Below are positions 45,550-53,414 of a stretch of 64,000 bases of DNA, piece after piece; the stretch's first letter is position 1; the number at the start of each line of letters is the position of its first letter. The stretch is from Minwuia sp048007105 (GTDB lineage Bacteria > Pseudomonadota > Alphaproteobacteria > Minwuiales > Minwuiaceae), in assembly GCF_048007105.1 (NCBI RefSeq), contig NZ_CP180352.1, forward strand, positions 3,658,001-3,722,000, written 5' to 3'. The notes beneath the pieces are model-generated. The model was given only the letters and a program-made list of their open reading frames with translations, ran no database searches and was not told the DNA's origin. A program made the position numbers and the translations under genes.

Positions 45550-46335
45550 TTACCGGCCAGTATAGTTCGGCGGACGCTTCTCGAGGAAGGATTCGACCCC
45601 CTCCCGGTAATCCTCCGAGGTCTGCGACAGCACGAACTGATCGGCGTCCATGAAGCTGACAGCGTGGTTCAGCGCCTTGGCCGCGACATCGACGTCCTTC
45701 TTCAGCATCCGGACCTGGACCGGCGGCAGGCTGGCGATCCGTTCGGCCATCACCATCGCCTTGTCGAAAGCGCCGCCCTTCGGCGTCAGCTCGTCCGCCA
45801 GGCCCCATTCCTTCGCCTGTTCCGCACCAACCCGCTCGGCCATGACGACCAGCCGCTTGGTCCGGGCCGGGCCGCAGAGATTCACGAAGCGCGGCACCGA
45901 GTTCCAGGACATGTTCATGCCGCGCTCGATCTCGGACACGTAGAGCGTCGATCCCTCACCCATGACGCGCAGGTCGAGCGCCGTCGCCAGCGCCACCCCG
46001 CCGCCCACGCACCAGCCCTCGATGGCGCAGATCGTCATCTGCTCCAGATCCTCCCAGGCGCGGCAGAGCCGGGGGCCCCGCTGCACCGCGCGCCGCCGCT
46101 CCAGCAGGCTGGCGTCCGGATCCCGGCCTTCCTTCAGGTCGAAGCCCATGGAGAAGTTGTCGGACCGGCCGGTCAGCACGACGACCGAGGTTTCAAGATC
46201 CTCGTCCAGCCAGCGGGCGAGATCGGTCAGCTCCTTCATCAGTGCATCCGACATCGGATTCGCGGGATAGCCCCTGTCGAAACGCACCGTCACGATCCGG
46301 CCGCTGCGCTCGACCGAACAGAACTCCCAATCCAT
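45550..46335 (-). CDS. Enoyl-CoA hydratase/isomerase family protein
   Basis: A 261-residue crotonase-fold protein. Oxyanion-hole parts are FSMGFDLKEGRD and EGWCVGGGVALATALDLRV. The glutamate of SEIERGMNMSW matches the first catalytic Glu, but the position of the second is Arg in TKRLVVMAERV, so plain hydratase chemistry is doubtful; other crotonase reactions (isomerisation, hydrolysis, decarboxylation) are possible. GGGGAGG precedes the start. It is the first gene of a minus-strand pair with the monooxygenase and is divergent from the DUF1330 gene, 65 bases away. Confidence 0.87.
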   Translation of the reverse strand: MDWEFCSVERSGRIVTVRFDRGYPANPMSDALMKELTDLARWLDEDLETSVVVLTGRSDNFSMGFDLKEGRDPDASLLERRRAVQRGPRLCRAWEDLEQMTICAIEGWCVGGGVALATALDLRVMGEGSTLYVSEIERGMNMSWNSVPRFVNLCGPARTKRLVVMAERVGAEQAKEWGLADELTPKGGAFDKAMVMAERIASLPPVQVRMLKKDVDVAAKALNHAVSFMDADQFVLSQTSEDYREGVESFLEKRPPNYTGR

Positions 46336-46400
46336 GATTTCCTCCCCAATGGAATGCGTTAGGCTGGCGGCAGCTTAATCGCCCAAGGGGAGGAAGAACC

Positions 46401-46688
46401 ATGGTCGCCTACGTCATAGCTCGTGTGAACGTCACCGATCCCGACAAGTACGAGAACTACAAGGCCCTCGCGCCGGCCGCGATCAGCAAGCATGGCGGCA
46501 AGTATCTCGCCCGCGGCGGCGCGGTCGAACTGCTTGAAGGCCCCGAGGAAAGCCGCCGGGTGGTGGTTCTGGAGTTCGCGGACATGGATGCGGCGCGCAG
46601 CTTCTACAACTCGCCCGAATACCAGGCGGCGAAGAAGGAACGTGAAGGCGCCGCCGACGGCCAGTTCATCATTCTCGAAGGCCTCTGA
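46401..46688 (+). CDS. DUF1330 small alpha/beta protein
   Basis: A 95-residue dimeric ferredoxin-like-barrel protein of the DUF1330 group: VIARVNVTDPDKYENYKALA, GGKYLARGGAVELLEGPEES and FADMDAARSFYNSPEYQAAK. Members are often found in catabolic clusters; catalytic function is not established. GGGGAGGAAG precedes the start. First gene of a plus-strand unit with the SDR and luciferase-like genes (gaps of 12 and 3 bases). Confidence 0.9.
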   Translation: MVAYVIARVNVTDPDKYENYKALAPAAISKHGGKYLARGGAVELLEGPEESRRVVVLEFADMDAARSFYNSPEYQAAKKEREGAADGQFIILEGL

Positions 46689-46700
46689 GGGCCCGGCCCA

Positions 46701-47696
46701 ATGCCGAAGACCGTATGCGTCGCCGGGGCGAGCGGGCTTGTCGGTTCCAACATCGTCAAGGCCTGCCTCGCCCGCGGCTACCGGGTGCACGGGACCATGC
46801 GCGACAGCGCGGACCCGGCCAAGCACCCCTATCTGATGGCGCTTCCCGGCGCGGCGGAACGGCTGACGCTGTTCGACGCCGACATGTCCAGACCCGGCGA
46901 CTTCGACGCGCCGGCCTTCGGCTGCGACGCCGTCTTCATCGCCTGCCTGATTCCGACCTATGCCGGCCCGTCGGGCATGAAGGCCACCGAGATGGACCTG
47001 CAGCAGGGCTATGACGAGATCATCATGCCGACGGTCAACGGCTGCCTGAACATCCTGCAGTCCGCCGCGAAACAGGGCGTCGGCAACGCCATCATCTGCT
47101 CGTCCACCAGCAGCACCAACCCCGTGCCGCCGGTCGAATACAAGAACGAGACCGAACATTGGTCGGACCCCGACCAGCAATGCGCGGCGCGAAAATACAC
47201 GTCGGCCACCAAGGCGGTGATGGAGAAGGCAGCGCTCCGCTTCTGCGCCGAACACGAGATGCGGCCATGCATTCTGCTGCCGACGCTGATGCTCGGGCCG
47301 ATGATCATTCCCGGCCACATGGACGAGGGCTTGATGGCCGTGCTGAGCCGGTTGGCGAAGGGCGAGAAGGGCCGTCACGACAAGGTGCCGAACGGTTCCA
47401 CCTCGATGATCCATGTCGACGACATCGCCGCCCTGTTCCTCGCCGCGTACGAAAACCCGGCGGCGCGCGGACGCTATTTTGGCGTGAAGGAAAGCCGGCA
47501 CTGGCAGGACATCTACACCGAACTGCAGCGTCTCATGCCGGACATGGTCATGCCCGAGCCTCTTGACGAAGAGCCGGAACCGCCGACGACCTTCGACTTC
47601 ACCCGCCGCGACAGTCTCGGCGTCGATATCCGGCCGGTGCCGGAGATACTTGAAAGCGCCGTCGCCTTCGCAAAGAATCCCGTTTTTGGAGCCTGA
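46701..47696 (+). CDS. NAD(P)-dependent reductase of the extended SDR type
   Basis: A 331-residue Rossmann enzyme similar to dihydroflavonol/cinnamoyl-CoA reductases. The cofactor site is VCVAGASGLVGSNIVKACLA; the catalytic Tyr-Lys pair is YTSATKAVMEKAALRF, with the Ser region IICSSTSSTNPVPP before it. The substrate is probably a ketone, aldehyde or acyl-CoA. It sits between DUF1330 and a luciferase-like oxidoreductase with very short gaps, so the three are co-transcribed. Confidence 0.87.
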   Translation: MPKTVCVAGASGLVGSNIVKACLARGYRVHGTMRDSADPAKHPYLMALPGAAERLTLFDADMSRPGDFDAPAFGCDAVFIACLIPTYAGPSGMKATEMDLQQGYDEIIMPTVNGCLNILQSAAKQGVGNAIICSSTSSTNPVPPVEYKNETEHWSDPDQQCAARKYTSATKAVMEKAALRFCAEHEMRPCILLPTLMLGPMIIPGHMDEGLMAVLSRLAKGEKGRHDKVPNGSTSMIHVDDIAALFLAAYENPAARGRYFGVKESRHWQDIYTELQRLMPDMVMPEPLDEEPEPPTTFDFTRRDSLGVDIRPVPEILESAVAFAKNPVFGA

Positions 47697-47699
47697 CCC

Positions 47700-48635
47700 A
47701 TGGCGAAACTCGGATACCTGCTGCCGACGCGCGAGCGGATCATGGCCGGGAAGCACGAGACCGGCCCGATCCTGGCACTGGCCGAGCGGGCCGAGGACCT
47801 CGGCTTCGATTCGCTCTGGATCGGCGACAGCCTGCTGGCGCGGCCCCGGCACGAACCGCTGACGCTGCTGGCCGCCGTCGCCGCACGGACCACGAAAGCC
47901 GAACTCGGGACTGCGGTCCTGCTGCCGGCGCTGCGCAATCCGGTGATCCTCGCCCACATGGCCGCGACGGTGGACCAGGTATCCGAAGGCCGCCTGATCC
48001 TGGGTGTCGGCATTGCCACCGACGTGCCCAACGTCCGCGCGGAGTTCGAGGCGGCCGGCGTACCGTTCGAGAAGCGCGTCGGGCGCATGATGGAAGGGAT
48101 GCGGCTCTGCCGAAGGCTCTGGACCGGCGAACCGGCACAGTGGGAAGGCCGATGGACCGTCGAAGGCGATGCGCTCGCCCCACGCCCCTTCCGCGACAGC
48201 GGCATCCCGATCTGGAGCGCCGCGGGTGCGCCTGCCGGCCTGAAGCGCACGGCGAAGGAGTTCGAGGGCTGGTTTCCGATCGGCCCGGACGCGGCGACGC
48301 TTGCGAAGCGCTGGGAGGCGGTCCGCGCCCACGCCGCCGAGGCCGGAAGGAATCCCGACAGCATCACCTTCGCGGTCTATCTGACCATGACCATCGACGA
48401 GGACGCGGACGCAGCCGACCGGCGCATGACCGACTACATGGCGACCTACTACAAGGTCCCGGGCGAGAACATGCGCCGCATCCAGGCGAATTTCGCCGGC
48501 CCCGCAGCCGCAGCGGCCGAATGGCTGCAGGGCTTTGCCGACGCCGGCGCCAGCCACATCGTGCTCCGTTTCGCCGGCGACCACGAGAAGCACCAGGACG
48601 CCATCGCCCGCATCCGAGAACAGCTCGGCTGGTAG
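47700..48635 (+). CDS. Luciferase-like (LLM) flavin-dependent oxidoreductase
   Basis: A 311-residue TIM-barrel oxidoreductase using FMN or F420. It begins MAKLGYLLPTRERIMAGKHE; conserved segments are ALAERAEDLGFDSLWIGDSL, AVLLPALRNPVILAHMAATV, DQVSEGRLILGVGIATDVPN and FEKRVGRMMEGMRLCRRLW. It starts three bases after the SDR gene. Monooxygenase or dehydrogenase activity cannot be told apart from sequence. It is convergent with marR. Confidence 0.88.
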   Translation: MAKLGYLLPTRERIMAGKHETGPILALAERAEDLGFDSLWIGDSLLARPRHEPLTLLAAVAARTTKAELGTAVLLPALRNPVILAHMAATVDQVSEGRLILGVGIATDVPNVRAEFEAAGVPFEKRVGRMMEGMRLCRRLWTGEPAQWEGRWTVEGDALAPRPFRDSGIPIWSAAGAPAGLKRTAKEFEGWFPIGPDAATLAKRWEAVRAHAAEAGRNPDSITFAVYLTMTIDEDADAADRRMTDYMATYYKVPGENMRRIQANFAGPAAAAAEWLQGFADAGASHIVLRFAGDHEKHQDAIARIREQLGW

Positions 48636-48638
48636 GAA

Positions 48639-49106
48639 CTAGATCGGCGCAGCGGCAGTCAGCTTGGTCAGCAGCCGGTCGAGTTCGCAGCGGTCTTCCG
48701 CCGAAAGAGGTTCGAACAGCTCTTCCTGCCGCGCCTCGAACAGGGGCGTGACCGCCTCGACCAGTGCACGCCCCTTCCCGCTCACTGTGAGACGCGCCTG
48801 CCGCCCGTCATCCGGGTCCGGCGCCCGCGCGATGTAGCCGTCCTCCAGCATCCGGTGAACGGCACGGGATATCGAGTTCCTGGGCCGCCCCGTGATCCGG
48901 GCGACATCCTGGGCGGTCATGACCGGCAGATGGGACAGACAATGGACCAGCAGGTACTCGCCGCGGTTCAGACCGTGGCAGCGCTTGATCTCGTCATAGA
49001 CCGGCAGCACCAGGGAGTTGGCCATGAACGACAGCCGGAACGTGTCCCCGATGGGTTTCTGGTGAAACAGCGCACGAAGATCGCGGTTCAGGGTGCTGTC
49101 GGTCAT
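48639..49106 (-). CDS. MarR-family transcriptional repressor
   Basis: A 155-residue winged-helix regulator. The recognition region is MTAQDVARITGRPRNSISRA and the wing LEDGYIARAPDPDDGRQARL, both standard for MarR. These proteins usually repress their own gene and a divergent operon until a small aromatic or acyl ligand binds. The ATG at 49106 follows AGAGG; longer starts lack a ribosome site and would run through the operator. It faces the PanB-like/PhyH operon across a 90-base gap holding a perfect palindrome that overlaps both promoters. Confidence 0.92.
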   Translation of the reverse strand: MTDSTLNRDLRALFHQKPIGDTFRLSFMANSLVLPVYDEIKRCHGLNRGEYLLVHCLSHLPVMTAQDVARITGRPRNSISRAVHRMLEDGYIARAPDPDDGRQARLTVSGKGRALVEAVTPLFEARQEELFEPLSAEDRCELDRLLTKLTAAAPI

Positions 49107-49149
49107 GTGCGCCTCTTGTCGACGGGACTTGTCCGGTGTGGACGTTTCG

Positions 49150-49177
49150 ATCATACTGTTCCAAATGGAACAATAAT
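49150..49177. promoter_or_regulatory. Divergent marR/panB-like control region with MarR operator
   Basis: The palindrome TGTTCCA-AA-TGGAACA (49157-49172) lies exactly between two -10-like hexamers: TATGAT on the minus strand (49155-49150, for marR) and AATAAT on the plus strand (49172-49177, for the panB-like operon). Binding there would block both. No good -35 is evident on either side, as is common for regulated promoters. Confidence 0.65.
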
Positions 49178-49195
49178 TCAATCAACGGAGGAGAC

Positions 49196-50062
49196 ATGGG
49201 CGAGCCGGGCGAGCGCCGGAAACTGTCCGTCCCGGATCTGGCGAGGAAGAAGGCTGCCGGCGAGCGACTTGTGATGGTTGCGGTCGGCGAATACCTCTCC
49301 GCGCAATGGGCGGAACGCGGCGGCGTCGACATTGTCGGGGTCGGCGACAGCCTGGGCATGACGCTCTACGGCCATGAGACCACCCTGCCCATGACCGTCG
49401 ATCAGATGATCGAGCATACCAGGGCGGTCCGGCGCGGCGCACCCGACACGTTCTGCATCGTCTCGATGCCCTACGGCTCCTACGCCACGAAGGAAACTGC
49501 GGTCACCAATGCGGTCCGCATGATGAAGGAGTCCGGCGCGGACGCGCTGAAGATGCAGGGCGGCCGTGAGATGTTCGAGATCATCAAGGCCGTGGCCGAC
49601 GCCGGTGTGCCGATCATGAGCCATGTCGGTCTGACGCCTCATTTCGTCCACAGGCTGGGCGGCTTCAAGATGCAGGGGCGAACCGCCGACGAGGCGCTGA
49701 AGATCATCGACAATGCGAAAGCCATCGAAGAGGCCGGCGCCATCGGCCTCGAGATCGAGGCGATGCCCCGGGCGGTCGGCAAGGCCGTCGACGAGGCGGT
49801 CGGCATCTTCACCTTCTCCATCGGGGCGGGATCGGCCGGGACATGCCAGTTGCTGAACGGATACGACCTGATCGGCGGCTTCGACACGTTCAAGCCGAAG
49901 TTCGCAAAGCGATACGGCAATGTCGCCGAAGTCGCCTCGAAAGCCTTTGCCGACTACGCTGCCGATGTCCGGGCCGGGACCTTCCCGGACGACGAGCACA
50001 CCTACAGGATGAACGCCGACGAAGCGCAGAAGCTGAGAGATGCCCTGGAGGCAGGATCATGA
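49196..50062 (+). CDS. PanB-like protein with altered metal site
   Basis: A 288-residue member of the ketopantoate hydroxymethyltransferase (PanB) fold, in the PEP mutase/isocitrate lyase superfamily. Family segments are VGVGDSLGMTLYGHETTLPM, HTRAVRRGAPDTF and SHVGLTPHFVHRLGGFKMQG. Against the E. coli enzyme, Asp45 is kept (Asp51) and Glu181 is kept (Glu188 in LEIEAMP), but the Mg ligands Asp84 and Glu114 are replaced by Ser90 (CIVSMPYGSY) and Gln121 (ALKMQGG). Pantothenate synthesis is therefore doubtful. GGAGGAG precedes the start. The stop overlaps the next ATG. First gene of a MarR-controlled operon with two PhyH dioxygenases. Confidence 0.85.
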   Translation: MGEPGERRKLSVPDLARKKAAGERLVMVAVGEYLSAQWAERGGVDIVGVGDSLGMTLYGHETTLPMTVDQMIEHTRAVRRGAPDTFCIVSMPYGSYATKETAVTNAVRMMKESGADALKMQGGREMFEIIKAVADAGVPIMSHVGLTPHFVHRLGGFKMQGRTADEALKIIDNAKAIEEAGAIGLEIEAMPRAVGKAVDEAVGIFTFSIGAGSAGTCQLLNGYDLIGGFDTFKPKFAKRYGNVAEVASKAFADYAADVRAGTFPDDEHTYRMNADEAQKLRDALEAGS

Positions 50063-50895
50063 GTATCCAGACGCCCAACGCCCTGGCCGAGGCCTATGCC
50101 CGCGACGGATTTTACTTTCCGGTCCGCGCCATGAACGAGGCTGAGGCCCTGTCCTACAGACAACGGCTGGAAGCGTCCGAGATGGCCCTTGGCGGGCCGT
50201 TGAAATCGGCCATGCGAACCGACGTCCACCTGCTTTTCACGTGGGCCGACGAACTGATCCGCAACGAGAACGTGCTGGACGCCGTGGAAGCGGCAATCGG
50301 CCCGAACATCCTGTGCTGGATCACCAATTTCTTCATCAAGGAGCCAAAGGACGGGAACTACGTCTCCTGGCACCAGGACGCGACCTACTGGGGCCTGGAG
50401 CCGCACGATCAGGTACTGACTGCCTGGCTCGCGCTGTCGGATGCGCCTGTCGAAAGCGGCGCCATGAAGTTTCTGGCGGGAAGTCATCGCGAGGGCCTTC
50501 ATGCGCACGAGGACACCTTCCATCAGAACAACCTGCTGAGCCGGGGCCAGGAGATCCAGGTCGAGGTCGATGAGAGTCTCGCCACCGATATCCCGCTGAG
50601 GGCCGGCGAGTTCTCGCTGCATCATGTGCTGATGACCCATGGCTCGCACCCGAACACGACCGACGACCGCCGTATCGGGCTGGCGATCCGCTACATTCCG
50701 ACGACCGTCCGGCAGACCAAGGTGCGTGACACGGCCGTTCTTGTGCGCGGCGTCGACGAATACGGGCATTTCGACCTGCTGGACGGTCCGGATGCCGACC
50801 TGAGCGAAAGGGCTCTGGCGACCCACAAGGATGCCAATGAACGGCTGGTGAAGGCGCTGCTCTCCGGCACCGACAAACAGCAGCTGCGCGACTAG
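50059..50895 (+). CDS. Phytanoyl-CoA dioxygenase (PhyH) family protein 1
   Basis: A 278-residue non-heme iron, 2-oxoglutarate-dependent dioxygenase. Iron ligands: His105 and Asp107 in YVSWHQDATYWG, and probably His194 in VLMTHGSHPN; the 2-oxoglutarate Arg is in DRRIGLAIRYIP. It resembles the small-molecule hydroxylases of this family; its substrate is unknown. The ATG overlaps the stop of the PanB-like gene (ATGA), showing tight coupling. A second PhyH protein follows 11 bases later. Confidence 0.9.
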   Translation: MSIQTPNALAEAYARDGFYFPVRAMNEAEALSYRQRLEASEMALGGPLKSAMRTDVHLLFTWADELIRNENVLDAVEAAIGPNILCWITNFFIKEPKDGNYVSWHQDATYWGLEPHDQVLTAWLALSDAPVESGAMKFLAGSHREGLHAHEDTFHQNNLLSRGQEIQVEVDESLATDIPLRAGEFSLHHVLMTHGSHPNTTDDRRIGLAIRYIPTTVRQTKVRDTAVLVRGVDEYGHFDLLDGPDADLSERALATHKDANERLVKALLSGTDKQQLRD

Positions 50896-50906
50896 GAGGA
50901 ACCGAC

Positions 50907-51800
50907 ATGACGCCCGAGGAGATCCTGAAGGAGCCGGCCCGCGTCCTGAGCCAGGCGCAGCGGGAATTCTATTTCGAGCAGGGCTATCTCTGTGTCGATA
51001 GCCTGGTGCCGAAGGAAACCGTGGCCGAGATGGTCGCCATCACCGACGAATTCGTCGGGGCGAGCCGCAAGGAGACGAAGTCCGGCAAGGTCTTCGACGT
51101 TGCGCCGCAGCACACCGCCGAGCATCCGGTGGTCCGCCGGATCAAGCGGCCCGACGATCAGCACGAGGGCTACTGGGGTTTCGCCACCGGTCTCATCGCC
51201 GATGTCGCCGCCGATCTGCTGGGGCCGGACGTGCTGTTCCACCATTCCAAACTGAATTTCAAATGGCCCGACGCCACCAGCGAGGTGAAGTGGCACCAGG
51301 ACATCCAGTTCTATCCGCACACAAACTACAACGTGCTCGCCATCGGCTGCTATCTGGCGGACACCGACATGTCGAACGGCGCCGTCGGCGTGCTGCCCGG
51401 CAGCCACAACGGCCCGCTCTACGACCAGTACGACGCCAGTGGCAACTGGACCGGCATGCTCAGCGACACGGACAATGCCGCCATCGACATGAGCCGCGCC
51501 GCCTACATGACCGGACCGGCCGGATCGATCACGATCCACAACTGCAGGACGGTGCATTATTCGGTGGCCAGCACCTCGCCCAATCCGAGGCCACTCTTGC
51601 TGAACAGCTATTCCTCGGCGGACGCCCGGGCCTACACGCCGCATCCGGATCCGTCGTCCCATGCCTATGAAGTCGTGCGCGGACATCCGGCGAAATGGGC
51701 GGTGCACGACCCGCGCCCCTGCCAGATCCCGCCGGACTGGTCGGGCGGCTACACCTCCATCTTCGCGGCGCAGGCCGGCGAGGACGAGAAGGCCGCCTGA
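50907..51800 (+). CDS. Phytanoyl-CoA dioxygenase (PhyH) family protein 2
   Basis: A 297-residue PhyH-type dioxygenase. Iron ligands: His130 and Asp132 in EVKWHQDIQFYPHTN, and probably His217 in HNCRTVHYSVASTSPN, with Arg228 for 2-oxoglutarate. It is only distantly similar to the preceding PhyH protein (different N-terminus and loop lengths), so the pair probably acts on different substrates or forms a heteromer rather than being a recent duplication. AGGAGG precedes the start. Last clear gene of the MarR-controlled operon; fumC follows after 140 bases. Confidence 0.9.
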   Translation: MTPEEILKEPARVLSQAQREFYFEQGYLCVDSLVPKETVAEMVAITDEFVGASRKETKSGKVFDVAPQHTAEHPVVRRIKRPDDQHEGYWGFATGLIADVAADLLGPDVLFHHSKLNFKWPDATSEVKWHQDIQFYPHTNYNVLAIGCYLADTDMSNGAVGVLPGSHNGPLYDQYDASGNWTGMLSDTDNAAIDMSRAAYMTGPAGSITIHNCRTVHYSVASTSPNPRPLLLNSYSSADARAYTPHPDPSSHAYEVVRGHPAKWAVHDPRPCQIPPDWSGGYTSIFAAQAGEDEKAA

Positions 51801-51940
51801 AGCAGAACCACCGGCTCGAAGCCGCCGGCGGCCTGCGTGCAAACGACGCACGGCATGATTGCATGGTGCCGGATGCCCCTGACCACGCCACATCTCTTGC
51901 GGTCCGCCTTGGGACCGGCCCCGCAGGAGGGAACTCGGGC

Positions 51941-53341
51941 ATGGCACAGGGTACGCGAACAGAAAGCGACACCTTCGGCGACATCGAGGTCCCGGCAGAC
52001 CGCTACTGGGGCGCACAGACCCAGCGCAGCCTGCAGAACTTCCGCATCGGCGCGGACCGTTTCCCGCCTCCCTTCATCCGCGCCCTCGGCCTGGTCAAGC
52101 AGGCGGCGGCCAAGGTCAACATGGATTTCGACCTGCTGGAGCCGGAAATCGGCGACGCCATCATGCAGGCTGCCGCCGAAGTGGCCGCAAACGACCTGGA
52201 CGACCACTTCCCGCTGGTCGTCTGGCAGACCGGATCCGGCACACAGACGAACATGAACGCCAATGAGGTGATTTCGAACCGCGCCATCGAGATCCTTGGC
52301 GGCGAGTTGGGCGCGAAGCAGCCCGTGCATCCCAACGATCACGTCAACCGCTCGCAGTCGTCCAACGACACCTTCCCGACGGCCATGCATGTGGCGACAG
52401 TCGAGCAGCTGGCCGGCGCGCTGATGCCGGCGCTCAGGCGTCTTCACGCCGCGCTCGAGGCCAGGGCCGAGGCCTTCGAGGGCATCGTCAAGATCGGCCG
52501 GACGCATCTTCAGGATGCGACCCCGCTGACCCTGGGACAAGCCTTCTCCGGCTACGCCGCGCAGGTCGAGTTGGGCATGGAGCGGATACGCACGGCGCGG
52601 CCCCGCCTCTACGCACTGGCCCAGGGCGGCACCGCGGTCGGCACGGGTCTCAACAGCCCGGAGGGCTTCGGCGAGGCGGTGGCGGAGACGCTGGCAGAGA
52701 TCACGGGCCACCCCTTCCGCTCTGCCGAGAACAAGTTCGAGGCGCTCGCTGCGCACGATTCCATGGTGGAGATCGCCGGCGTCCTGAGCACGCTGGCCGC
52801 CAGCCTGTTCAAGATCGCGCAGGACATCCGGTTCCTCGCTTCCGGTCCGCGCTCCGGGCTGGGAGAACTGATCCTGCCGCAAAACGAGCCCGGCTCGTCG
52901 ATCATGCCCGGCAAGGTCAACCCGACCCAGAGCGAAGCCATGACCATGGTCTGCACCCAGGTCATGGGCGCGGCGTCGGCCGTCACCTTCGCCGGCAGCC
53001 AGGGCAATTTCGAGCTCAACGTCTTCAAGCCCGTGATCGTTTACAACGTCCTTCATTCGATCCGGCTGCTGGCGGACGCCACCCGCTCCTTCACCGACAA
53101 CTGCGTCAGCGGCATCGAGGCCAACGAGGAACGGATCGGCGAACTGATGGAGCAGTCGCTGATGCTGGTGACCGCGCTGGCGCCGCATATCGGATACGAA
53201 GCCGCCGCGCAGATCGCCAAATCCGCGCATGAGACCGGCGCCACACTGCGGGAAACCGCGATCGCTCAGGGCGTCAGCGAGGCCGACTACGACCGCTGGG
53301 TCGATCCGCTGGCCATGACCCGGCCCGACGAGGTCGACTGA
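51941..53341 (+). CDS. fumC: Fumarate hydratase, class II
   Basis: A 466-residue iron-free fumarase of the aspartase/fumarase superfamily, converting fumarate and malate. Motifs: TESDTFGDIEVPADRYWGAQ at the N-terminus, WQTGSGTQTNMNANEVISNR, HPNDHVNRSQSSNDTFPTAM, GRTHLQDATPLTLGQAFSGY and the signature GSSIMPGKVNPTQSEAMTMV. GCAGGAGG lies upstream of the chosen ATG at 51941; longer frames overlap the PhyH gene. It may be housekeeping rather than part of the dioxygenase operon. Confidence 0.95.
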   Translation: MAQGTRTESDTFGDIEVPADRYWGAQTQRSLQNFRIGADRFPPPFIRALGLVKQAAAKVNMDFDLLEPEIGDAIMQAAAEVAANDLDDHFPLVVWQTGSGTQTNMNANEVISNRAIEILGGELGAKQPVHPNDHVNRSQSSNDTFPTAMHVATVEQLAGALMPALRRLHAALEARAEAFEGIVKIGRTHLQDATPLTLGQAFSGYAAQVELGMERIRTARPRLYALAQGGTAVGTGLNSPEGFGEAVAETLAEITGHPFRSAENKFEALAAHDSMVEIAGVLSTLAASLFKIAQDIRFLASGPRSGLGELILPQNEPGSSIMPGKVNPTQSEAMTMVCTQVMGAASAVTFAGSQGNFELNVFKPVIVYNVLHSIRLLADATRSFTDNCVSGIEANEERIGELMEQSLMLVTALAPHIGYEAAAQIAKSAHETGATLRETAIAQGVSEADYDRWVDPLAMTRPDEVD

Positions 53342-53414
53342 CCGGCCGCCGCCGGTGGCGTTACCCACACGCATCCCGCTTGTCGGGCGAAACGGAGGGG
53401 CCTAGCCTCACCGC

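Noticed and set aside
45536..45564. Repeated CAGTATA between the crotonase and the monooxygenase
   Set aside because: Two 7-mers 22 bases apart, partly inside coding sequence; could be chance and no regulator is suggested.
46359..48593. Minus-strand frame of 744 codons
   Set aside because: Lies opposite DUF1330, SDR and luciferase-like genes, which have recognisable motifs and ribosome sites; no family pattern in the antisense product.
49196..50062. Plain assignment as pantothenate-pathway panB
   Set aside because: Two of three magnesium ligands are changed, panC is absent, and the gene is tied to dioxygenases and a MarR repressor.
53341..53356. Hairpin ACCGGC-CGCC-GCCGGT after fumC
   Set aside because: Six-bp stem overlapping the stop region with no T run; too weak to call a terminator.
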